From positions 124,001 to 188,000 of the forward strand of contig NZ_JABEKS010000003.1 in the NCBI RefSeq assembly GCF_012985205.1: DNA of 64,000 bases, given 5' to 3'. Position 1 is the first letter of the stretch. Each line of letters begins with the position of its first letter. The stretch is from Planctomonas sp. JC2975 (GTDB lineage Bacteria > Actinomycetota > Actinomycetes > Actinomycetales > Microbacteriaceae). The notes beneath the pieces were generated by a model. The model did not search any database. It was given only the letters and a program-made list of their open reading frames with translations, and was not told the origin of the DNA. Positions 57,491 to 64,000 of this stretch are shown here, in pieces. A program made the position numbers and the translations under genes.

Positions 57491-60000
57491 TACGAGTTCT
57501 CCTGTGGTGTCGGTAGTGCAGTGAGGTCGATGGTGTCGCCGGCCGACAAGGCGCCGGGTGCGGCCGAGAAGAGTCCGGACGCCGGATGCTCGACCTCGAC
57601 CGAGTCGACGTCGAGGTCGCCGCCGAGAACCCGAAGCGTCGCGCGGCGCTCGTCGAGGTCGACGACGCCCCATCCGGTTCCGGCTGTGAAGGGGAGGCTC
57701 GCCTTGCCTTCCCTGAAGGCCTGACGGACGGGAGCTAGCCGAAGGCGACGCGTCGGCGCATTCCAGTCCGCGCCGGTCAACGCCACGAGCACACCCCAGC
57801 TCGCCATGGATCGCGCGTAGTGGTTGCCGCACTCCGCCTCGTTCCACGGGTTTCGACGGATGCCGTCGTGCCGCTCCCGCACGGCGTTCACGATCTCGAG
57901 ACCCTCGTCGACGTCTCCCTCGTACACGAGGTGGGTGGCGACCTGGTACTCGATCCCGGTCCACACCTCGTCGGAGTACACGAAGGGGATGCGGGGCCTT
58001 CCGCTGTTCGGCCACGTGCACAGCACGAGCCCCGCCTCATCGTTCAGCGCGTAGGTTCGCTGAACACTGGCGTAGGTTTCGAATCCGCGTCGGAAGTTGT
58101 GCCGGTGGATGGAGCGGACCGCCGAGCGCACATGGTCGGCCGGGAGGATGTGCCCTAGTCCCACGAGGTGCGCGAGGGTCTGTCCGAGCAACTGGTCGCT
58201 CAGGCATCCTGCGCCGTATTGGTACCGGTGCGCGTCGACATCGTCGAGCCGCTGGTCGTAGTACTCGCCGTTGAAGAGCATGTGGTCGACCAGGTCTGAG
58301 GCGACATCCACCGCACGTGCATATCGGTCGGCCGCCTCGCGGTCTCCGAGATGCTCTGCCATGCGTACCGCAGCCGCAAGCGCCGCAATGAACATGGAGT
58401 TGGCGAGGGAGTTCTCCCCGTAGAACTCGATGTCATACGTGTTGTGCTGCTTGCTGTCGAGCACGCCGTCGCCGTTGGCGTCCCATTCCGTGAACGCGAA
58501 GTCGAGGGCGCGCTTCGCGGCCGGCCAGAGTTCCGCGAGGAAGTCGTCGTCGCCGGAGGTGCGCCACTCGCGGAACAACCGGACGATCGTGCCCATCTGT
58601 CCGTCCACCGCCGGATGGAACTCCAGCGGCTCCGCGTCGAACACGGAGTTGGTGCGGAAACGCATCCTGCCGTCCGGCAGAGTCTCGTTGAGGAACTCGT
58701 TGCGCCTGGCATTCCGCTCGAGACTCGGGAAGAGCGCGGCGAGCGCCTGCGCGTAATTCCAAACGTGCGTACACGTCCCCTCGCAGCTGCCTGCATGGTC
58801 GAAGCTGCCCTCCCAGGCGGCGAACCGCCCCTCAGGCGTTCCGTCCGCGATGCGGAAGCACGTCGTGCTCCTGGCTGCCGCCAGAGTCGAGGTGGCGGCA
58901 TCCACCACGGCGGCAGGCAGGGTGCTGTCGTGGAGCGCATCGTGGAATGCCCAGGTCGAGGCCTCGAGCTCAGGAAGACGGCGGGCGAGGTCGGCCGCGA
59001 CCGCCCAGGCATCCGGGTATCGGGTGGCGTACTGGTTCTGCACGACCTCGTCGGCATGCGTGTTCGGCAGCCCCACCATTCCGTTCCACGCCTTTGGCCG
59101 GTTCGGAGTGTGCCAGCTCAGGATGAACTCGAAGTCGTGCGCCTCTCCCGGTGCCAGCACGTGCTCGACGCTGATGCTCCCTGTGCGGAGCTTCGGCAGC
59201 TTCTCAGGATCGTCGCCGTCCAGGCTGAACACCGGCGAAGGCTCGAGCCGTCCCGATGCGGCGAAGGAGTCCCAGAACAGCTGAATGCCGTCCTGCCAGA
59301 AGTCGACCGGCCAGCATGGGGTGGCAGTGACCGGATTCGCCGTCACCAGGGTCGCCGTGCCGTAGTGGACGTCGTCCGCCGGAAGGTCGGTGCCGAGCTC
59401 GAGCCCGCGAAGGCCGTCTCGGTCGGTGAATGCGACAGACGGCATCCCTTCGTACTCGGGGAACTGGAACACGTTGCGCCCCGTGATCGCGATCGGATTC
59501 GACATCGCGGCCGCCAATTGGACCGTCACCGGAGAGTCCGAGTCGTTGCTCACCGTGTAGCGGAGCACGGCGCCCGGGATGCCGGAATCATCGGGATCCA
59601 GCGGCACCAACGGTGTGAACGCGGTCAGACGGACGCCGACTGGAAGGTCGTCGTCCTCGAACTCGACGGTGACGATCGGATACTCGCCGGCCATCCGAGA
59701 CGACGCCAGCCTCGGCAGTCCGGCGACCTTGCCGATGTGGTATCCGGAATCGCCCTCGTGCGGCTTCTGCACCCGGCTCTCCAAAACCTTGGCCACGGCT
59801 GGAGAATCCGCCGGCTGCGCGCGAATCGCGAAGAACGTGAACGGCAGCCAGGATCCCTTGTCGGGATGATTCGAGATCTCCCAATCGCGCAGCTCGCCCC
59901 TGGCGCCGATCGACACGTTTCCGGTACCGATCCCGCCCAAGGGGAATGCCGCGGCTGTCGCCTCCGGCCCTAGCAACCGCGACGTCTGCGGGTTCGTCAT
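57490..60000 (-). CDS. GH116-family beta-glycosidase (GBA2-like)
   Basis: An 836-residue GH116 enzyme, cytoplasmic with no signal peptide. The N-terminal beta-sandwich includes FPLGGIGTGNVSIGARGELRDWEISN, the family hallmark. The C-terminal (alpha/alpha)6 domain has HNTYDIEFYGENSLANSMFI with the likely nucleophile Glu, and YSDEVWTGIEYQVATHLVYEG with the likely acid/base Asp, then NPWNEAECGNHYARSMASWG. Family members cleave beta-glucosides, beta-xylosides or glucosylceramide. ATG 60000 sits 20 bp from an AATCGGTTTCA operator. The stop overlaps the isomerase start (TAATG), so the two act together on the same glycoside. Confidence 0.87.
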   Translation of the reverse strand: MTNPQTSRLLGPEATAAAFPLGGIGTGNVSIGARGELRDWEISNHPDKGSWLPFTFFAIRAQPADSPAVAKVLESRVQKPHEGDSGYHIGKVAGLPRLASSRMAGEYPIVTVEFEDDDLPVGVRLTAFTPLVPLDPDDSGIPGAVLRYTVSNDSDSPVTVQLAAAMSNPIAITGRNVFQFPEYEGMPSVAFTDRDGLRGLELGTDLPADDVHYGTATLVTANPVTATPCWPVDFWQDGIQLFWDSFAASGRLEPSPVFSLDGDDPEKLPKLRTGSISVEHVLAPGEAHDFEFILSWHTPNRPKAWNGMVGLPNTHADEVVQNQYATRYPDAWAVAADLARRLPELEASTWAFHDALHDSTLPAAVVDAATSTLAAARSTTCFRIADGTPEGRFAAWEGSFDHAGSCEGTCTHVWNYAQALAALFPSLERNARRNEFLNETLPDGRMRFRTNSVFDAEPLEFHPAVDGQMGTIVRLFREWRTSGDDDFLAELWPAAKRALDFAFTEWDANGDGVLDSKQHNTYDIEFYGENSLANSMFIAALAAAVRMAEHLGDREAADRYARAVDVASDLVDHMLFNGEYYDQRLDDVDAHRYQYGAGCLSDQLLGQTLAHLVGLGHILPADHVRSAVRSIHRHNFRRGFETYASVQRTYALNDEAGLVLCTWPNSGRPRIPFVYSDEVWTGIEYQVATHLVYEGDVDEGLEIVNAVRERHDGIRRNPWNEAECGNHYARSMASWGVLVALTGADWNAPTRRLRLAPVRQAFREGKASLPFTAGTGWGVVDLDERRATLRVLGGDLDVDSVEVEHPASGLFSAAPGALSAGDTIDLTALPTPQENS

Positions 60001-60019
60001 CGTTGATAACCTTTCGTGT

Positions 60020-60030
60020 AATCGGTTTCA
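60020..60030. promoter_or_regulatory. LacI-type operator AATCGGTTTCA upstream of GH116
   Basis: An 11-mer found twice more in identical or near-identical form (60336-60346; 60447-60457). The core AATCGGTT resembles the CG-centred symmetric sites of LacI/GalR repressors. It lies 20 bp upstream of the GH116 start codon, in a position to block transcription or early elongation. No LacI gene is in the window. Confidence 0.6.
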
Positions 60031-60319
60031 AGTATGCGGTTTGCAGAATTGCCCTGCAACCGGGCATCGGATGGAACTGACTGGAGAGCCGTGCTGCAAT
60101 CGATGCCGCAGCTCGGACCGATCATCGAGCCACGCACGCGACAGGGCCACGAATTCCGACCACCGGATGTTCGCGCCCATCTCCACGGGCCCGGAGCTCG
60201 ACCGCGAGACCAGGTGCTCCTGGTTGCAGGTGTCGCGATCCGCCCACCAGCCCCACGAGCATCCCCTCACTGCTGAAGGTTCCGATGTCGACACCGATGG
60301 TCGCCGTGGTGGTGATCAT
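60028..60319 (-). pseudogene. Degraded 5' end of an FGGY-family sugar kinase gene
   Basis: From ATG 60319 the minus strand reads ATIGVDIGTFSSEGMLV, the FGGY N-terminal phosphate-binding signature. After about 25 codons the frame is lost, but the family pattern continues in the next frame as EHLVSRSSSGPVEMGANIRW and SEFVALSRAWLDD (compare the usual EH-x-V-x-x-P-x-x-G-x-VE-x-D-x-x-x-WW). Similarity then fades, and no remaining ~400 residues exist before GH116. This is a frameshifted, 3'-truncated fragment. Its start is preceded by the same AATCGGTTTCA operator as GH116, so it was probably the first gene of that operon. The rest of 60001-60537 holds operators only. Confidence 0.7.
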
Positions 60320-60335
60320 GCACCACATTGGCAGC

Positions 60336-60346
60336 AATCGGTTTCA
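60336..60346. promoter_or_regulatory. LacI-type operator AATCGGTTTCA upstream of the kinase remnant
   Basis: Exact copy of the 60020 site, 17 bp before the ATG of the FGGY remnant. The matching distances in both places suggest that operator and start were once a functional promoter region of the intact operon. Confidence 0.55.
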
Positions 60347-60446
60347 CAATCAAGTGCACATTCCGTTCCAAGCGCCGGTCAGATCTTCCGCACACGTTGC
60401 CCGATGGCCCTTGACAAGGCTCCGCTTCGGAGCGCCTAATGTCTGT

Positions 60447-60457
60447 AATCGATTTCG
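60447..60457. promoter_or_regulatory. LacI-type operator AATCGATTTCG upstream of the second ABC importer
   Basis: Third member of the operator set (two mismatches from the others), in TGTAATCGATTTCGAT. A further CAATCGAT follows at 60464. It lies about 80 bp before the substrate-binding protein start. It probably couples expression of this importer to GH116. Confidence 0.55.
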
Positions 60458-60537
60458 ATGCGGCAATCGATCCTTCGCCACCCCACCGCGTCGATCGGTC
60501 GATCTTTCGCAAATCACAGCGACGAAAGGGATTCATC

Positions 60538-61872
60538 GTGGAATCGACATCCGGCACTGGACGATCGTTCATGTCCTCCTCAATCAGCCGGCGACGCGCT
60601 CTTCAACTGTTCGGGCTGGCAGCGGCTCTGCCGGCTGCCGCATCGCTGGCGGCGTGCTCGTCCGGCGGGTCCGGCTCCAGTGGATCGCGCAAGCTGACAT
60701 TCGTCTTCTACGGCAACGCGAGCCAGCAGAAGGCCGTGCAAGCCGAATACTCCGGCTTCGTGAAGGCGAACCCGAAGGTGCAGTTCGCCGCCCAGGGCAT
60801 CGCGGCGCAGAACTGGGCAGGATTCGCCAACACCGTCGCCACCCGGATCGCGGGCGGTGCCGCACCGGACGTGATCGACATAGCAACGGAGGGCCTCGGC
60901 ATCTTCCGCTCGAAGAAGCTGATCGAAGACCTCGAGACGAACATCTCCAAGGACAAGGCGGCGATCGACGACTACTACGCGGACATCGACCCGACGTACA
61001 AGAAGTGGAGCGACGAGTACGGCAACCCCGGCGGCAAGACGTATTACATGCCGGGGGGCTTCAACACCGTGTGCCTCTACTGCAACAAGGACGTGTTCGC
61101 GCAGGCCGGCGTCGACCTCCCCGGAACCGACGACTGGACGTGGGACGACTTCGAGGCGGCCGCGGAGAAGATCAAGAGCAAGACCGGCGCATACATCCTT
61201 CCGTTCGGAAGCGCTCAGTTCACCGACATCATGCCCTGGCTGCTGAGCAACGGTGCCAGCACCCTCAACGAGTCCTGGACCAAGCCGGTCATCGACTCTC
61301 CGGAGGCGATCGAAGCCGCAGAGTTCTGCAAATCGATGGTGGACAAGGGCTACTCCCCTAAGCCCGGCGGCAATTTCGATGCAGCGACGCAACTCGCCCA
61401 AGGCAAACTCGCCGCGCTCGCCGGAGGCCGCTGGCCGACGATCGACATGATCCGACTGAAGCTGGTCGACAAGGTGCAGATCGTGAAGATGCCAAAGAAG
61501 AAGCAGCTCGGTACGCCGATCGGATGGGACGCGTTCCCGATCCTCACGTCGTCGCAGAACAAGGACGACGCATGGTCGTTCATCAAGTACCTCACCACGA
61601 AGGAAGCCGGGCAGGACTTCGCCAAGGTGGGCGGGACGAACATTCCGGCGCGCAAGTCGATCGCGCTCAGCGACACGTTCCTCAACGGCGCACCGAAAGG
61701 CAGCGAACTGCTCTACCAGGCCGCCTCGTACGCCACCCCGGTTCCCTCGCCGAACCGCGGTGCGGAGAGCCAGCAGGCCGTTGAACAGACCTGGCTGAAG
61801 ATCCTCACCGGCGGCGTGGCAGCTGATGCTGGTCTCAAGCAGCTCAGCACCACCCTTGCGGGACTGCTGTGA
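60538..61872 (+). CDS. Sugar ABC transporter substrate-binding lipoprotein (second locus)
   Basis: A 444-residue family-1 binding protein. The N-terminus has a twin-arginine-like SRRRALQLFG followed by a hydrophobic stretch and lipobox LAAC, so it may be exported folded via Tat before lipidation. The mature region shows FVFYGNASQQKAVQAEYSGFVKANPKVQF, APDVIDIAT and PGGFNTVCLYCNKDVFAQAG, typical of oligosaccharide binders. GTG 60538 is supported by GAAAGGG seven bases upstream; an earlier ATG at 60439 would include the operator. Its stop overlaps the first permease start by GTGA. Imports a glycoside for GH116. Confidence 0.88.
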   Translation: MESTSGTGRSFMSSSISRRRALQLFGLAAALPAAASLAACSSGGSGSSGSRKLTFVFYGNASQQKAVQAEYSGFVKANPKVQFAAQGIAAQNWAGFANTVATRIAGGAAPDVIDIATEGLGIFRSKKLIEDLETNISKDKAAIDDYYADIDPTYKKWSDEYGNPGGKTYYMPGGFNTVCLYCNKDVFAQAGVDLPGTDDWTWDDFEAAAEKIKSKTGAYILPFGSAQFTDIMPWLLSNGASTLNESWTKPVIDSPEAIEAAEFCKSMVDKGYSPKPGGNFDAATQLAQGKLAALAGGRWPTIDMIRLKLVDKVQIVKMPKKKQLGTPIGWDAFPILTSSQNKDDAWSFIKYLTTKEAGQDFAKVGGTNIPARKSIALSDTFLNGAPKGSELLYQAASYATPVPSPNRGAESQQAVEQTWLKILTGGVAADAGLKQLSTTLAGLL

Positions 61873-62813
61873 CGACCTTGACCACGTCGGCCAGCACCAG
61901 GAGGCCGGTACGCCGCGGCGACCAGAATGTCGCGCGAGGCTATCGGCCTCCTGCCTGGTTGGGCTATGCCTTCATCAGCCCGGCGATGATCTTCTTCCTC
62001 GTGTTCATAGCCGGTCCCTTCGTCGTCGCGATCGCACTCGCATTCTTCAAATGGGACCTGCTCACGCCTGCGCAACCCGCAGGGCTGTCGAACTTCGCAC
62101 GGCTCTTCACCGATCCGCTGCTCGGGCGAACGCTCCTCACCACATTCGCATTCGCATTGGCATCCGTCTTCACTCACGTCATCGGCGGACTTCTCCTGGC
62201 ACTTGCGGTGAACAGGGTGGCGAACCGGGCGGTGTCGTACTTCGCCAGAGCGTCGGTGTTCTTCCCGTTCCTCATCTCCTGGGCGGCCGTCGCCCTGCTG
62301 TGGAAATACGTTCTCGACCCGAGCTTCGGCTACATCGCCTTCTACCTCGGGCAGCTCGGCATTCCATCGCCGCAGTGGTTCACCGATCCTGCGTGGTCGC
62401 TACCGGCGATCATCGGCATCGACTTCTGGCACACCATCGGCTACACGTTCATCATCATGCTGGCCGGTTTGCAGACCGTGCCCAACGAGTTGATCGAAGC
62501 GGCTAAGACCGACGGGGCGTCGAATCGGCAGGTCTTCTTCAACGTCACGATCCCGCTGATGTCACCCACCATCTTCTTCGCCACCGTGATCACCTTCATC
62601 GGCGCCTTCCAGATCTTCGACCCCATGCAGATCATCACGCAGGGCGGGCCGGACAACTCGACGATGTCGATCGTCATGTACCTGTACCAGACCGGAATCC
62701 AGGCCTTCGACATCGGGTACGCCTCGGCGATCGCGCTGCTCGTGTTCGTCATCATCATGGGCGTCACCGCCCTTCAGTTCTGGGGATCACGAAAGTGGGT
62801 GTACGAGCAATGA
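61869..62813 (+). CDS. Carbohydrate ABC transporter permease, MalF type (second locus)
   Basis: A 314-residue permease with six helices after a short basic tail. The EAA loop is EAAKTDGASNRQVFFNVTIPLMSP, followed by the TQGGPDNSTMSIVMYLYQTG pattern of MalF-like subunits. GTG 61869 overlaps the binding-protein stop (GTGA), and its own stop overlaps the next permease (ATGA), so all three subunits are coupled. Again no ATPase gene is present. The first importer at 27.7-30.9 kb has the same architecture but clearly different sequences. Confidence 0.9.
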   Translation: MTTLTTSASTRRPVRRGDQNVARGYRPPAWLGYAFISPAMIFFLVFIAGPFVVAIALAFFKWDLLTPAQPAGLSNFARLFTDPLLGRTLLTTFAFALASVFTHVIGGLLLALAVNRVANRAVSYFARASVFFPFLISWAAVALLWKYVLDPSFGYIAFYLGQLGIPSPQWFTDPAWSLPAIIGIDFWHTIGYTFIIMLAGLQTVPNELIEAAKTDGASNRQVFFNVTIPLMSPTIFFATVITFIGAFQIFDPMQIITQGGPDNSTMSIVMYLYQTGIQAFDIGYASAIALLVFVIIMGVTALQFWGSRKWVYEQ

Positions 62814-63697
62814 CGGCTCCCATCGCGACGATGGACGTCACGCCAGGGAAAAGCGGCCGGGCGCGGCGCCGACGGCGCTTCAGCACGGGCTCGATCGTTC
62901 TCGACATCGTGCTCGTCGTCATCGGCATCCTTATGGTGTCGCCGCTCGTCTGGCTGATCTCGACCAGCCTCACGGATGCATCGCAGGCGTTCGCACTTCC
63001 GCCGACGTGGATACCCATCCCATTCAGCGTCGACAACTTCGCTCAGGTGTTCGGACTGATCCCGTTCGGGCAGATGTTCCTCAACAGCATCATCGTGGCG
63101 ACATTGAGCACCGCCGGATCGCTGCTCACGAGCATCCTGGCCGCTTACGCATTCTCCCGGCTGCAGTTCCGGGGCCGGCAGACCATTTTCGTCGGCATCC
63201 TGAGCGCGCTGATGGTGCCCGTGCAGCTCACGATCATCCCGGTGTTCATCCTGATGCGCACATTGCACCTGGTCGACACGCTGACCGCGCTGTGGTTGCC
63301 TGCGTTCATCAACGTGTTCGCCATCTTCTTCCTGCGGCAGTACTTCAACACGATTCCGCGGGAGCTCGACGAAGCGGCACGCATCGATGGCGCCGGGCAT
63401 CTGTGGATCCTCTTCCGAATGCTGGTGCCGCTGTCCGGTCCCGCGATCTCGGCGCTGATCATTCTGAACTTCCAGGCCGCGTGGAACGACTACTTCGGCC
63501 CGCTGATCTTCCTGAGCAGTCCACAGAACATGACGCTCCCGATCGGACTCGTGACTCTTCAGAGTGGGCAAGGAGGCGGCCCCGCCGTTATCGTGTTCGC
63601 CGCCATCACGATGGTCGTCGTTCCTGTGCTCGTTCTGTTCCTGGTCTTTCAGCGCAGTTTCGTCTCGAGCATCGCATCCAGCGGGATCCGCGGATGA
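62810..63697 (+). CDS. Carbohydrate ABC transporter permease, MalG type (second locus)
   Basis: A 295-residue permease. Basic N-terminus (GRARRRRRFSTG), then six helices. The EAA loop is EAARIDGAGHLWILFRMLVPLSGP, and the FQAAWNDYFGPLIFL motif before the last helix is characteristic of MalG-type subunits. ATG 62810 overlaps the MalF-type stop. The final four bases (ATGA at 63694-63697) overlap a further gene, so the operon continues beyond the permeases. Partner of the 61.9-kb subunit in importing a beta-glycoside or its products. Confidence 0.9.
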   Translation: MTAPIATMDVTPGKSGRARRRRRFSTGSIVLDIVLVVIGILMVSPLVWLISTSLTDASQAFALPPTWIPIPFSVDNFAQVFGLIPFGQMFLNSIIVATLSTAGSLLTSILAAYAFSRLQFRGRQTIFVGILSALMVPVQLTIIPVFILMRTLHLVDTLTALWLPAFINVFAIFFLRQYFNTIPRELDEAARIDGAGHLWILFRMLVPLSGPAISALIILNFQAAWNDYFGPLIFLSSPQNMTLPIGLVTLQSGQGGGPAVIVFAAITMVVVPVLVLFLVFQRSFVSSIASSGIRG

Positions 63698-64000
63698 CCG
63701 CGCCCGCGTCCTCGCGTCCGAGCGCGCGCGACGAGACTCGGTTCACCGGTGCCGGCAGACTGCTCTGGGATGCTCTCCCCGCATTTCTCGTGTCGGGAAC
63801 GGCGATCTGCGTGGTCACCGGTCTCGTGCTGTGGATGGCGCCGGGACTAACGCCATTCTCGGTGGTGCTCTACGCCCTCTTGCTGGCGCCTCTGTACGGC
63901 GCGCTGGTGGCCCAGGCGCACCGCGCCCTGGAGGGCGAAACGCCCGGCGCGTTCTCCCTGGGGCGCGAGCTGCGCACATCCTGGCGGCTCTCGATCGGTT
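63694..64000 (+). CDS. Membrane protein, 3'-truncated by the window edge (YesL-like?)
   Basis: ATG 63694 overlaps the MalG-type stop by ATGA. The 102 visible codons encode a short hydrophilic start (TAPASSRPSARDETRFTG), then two hydrophobic helices (AFLVSGTAICVVTGLVLWM and FSVVLYALLLAPLYGALVA), then a charged loop (QAHRALEGETPGAF). Position after an oligosaccharide permease pair and size would suit a DUF624/YesL-type protein, which is often found there. The visible sequence does not show its signature, so the family remains open. Continues past the window. Confidence 0.6.
   Translation, partial: MTAPASSRPSARDETRFTGAGRLLWDALPAFLVSGTAICVVTGLVLWMAPGLTPFSVVLYALLLAPLYGALVAQAHRALEGETPGAFSLGRELRTSWRLSIG

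Noticed and set aside
60439-60537. Longer substrate-binding protein starting at ATG 60439
   Set aside because: The extension spans the operator and precedes a proper signal peptide; GTG 60538 has a good ribosome-binding site.
1-64000. tRNA or rRNA genes, insertion sequences, prophage
   Set aside because: No cloverleaf-like segment, rRNA core sequence, transposase motif or phage structural gene was found on either strand by reading.

Overview
The window comes from a high-GC actinobacterium, most likely a member of the Microbacteriaceae. The support is compositional: strong third-position GC, frequent GTG starts, very dense GTGA and ATGA stop/start overlaps, and heavy use of the words gcatcc and ggatgc. 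The family assignment is inference. The stretch looks like an ordinary chromosomal accessory region with no phage genes, transposases, rRNA, tRNA or CRISPR array.

Layout. 1-10.3 kb is mixed housekeeping: a cut membrane protein, a MarP-like periplasmic serine protease, ribokinase, a GT39 glycosyltransferase, a TetR regulator with a co-transcribed membrane protein, a DUF606 transporter, a class III aminotransferase and two VOC proteins. 10.4-16 kb holds drug efflux: an ABC exporter, a DHA2 MFS pump, and a DHA1 MFS pump divergent from its ArsR-type regulator.

16-33 kb is a plant-polysaccharide utilisation region. It contains two CE7-type esterases, an amidohydrolase, a secreted beta-helix protein, a GntR/FCD regulator, a GH51 arabinofuranosidase, a sugar ABC importer without its ATPase, an uncharacterised 628-residue protein and an SDR dehydrogenase. 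TATCGATA-centred palindromes occur at the GntR gene, the ABC importer and the SDR/esterase divergence, which suggests one regulon. An ECF42-type sigma factor with its DGPF partner and a RibD-like reductase are inserted at 23.5-25.8 kb.

33-47 kb carries a GNAT protein, an arginine/ornithine antiporter with arginine deiminase, CorA, and a monooxygenase divergent from a TetR gene that overlaps a dipeptide epimerase. A MurR/RpiR, serine-hydrolase and CHAP-PKD operon follows and suggests peptidoglycan turnover. Small ArsR/SRPBCC and SnoaL-like genes close this part.

47-55.8 kb holds gabT-gabD with a divergent PucR regulator, an agmatine deiminase (a plausible agmatine/putrescine to GABA to succinate route), a lipoprotein GH3 hexosaminidase and a DctA-like symporter. 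55.8-64 kb is a second sugar locus: an L-fucose isomerase-like gene with a GH116 glycosidase, divergent from a second ABC importer. The divergent gap holds repeated LacI-type operators and the decayed 5' end of an FGGY sugar kinase.

Structural DNA is concentrated at convergent gene junctions. The most unusual is a family of oriented 22-bp repeats (21.0-21.5 kb and 36.8-36.9 kb), the second next to a (CCCCA)n tract able to form G-quadruplexes.
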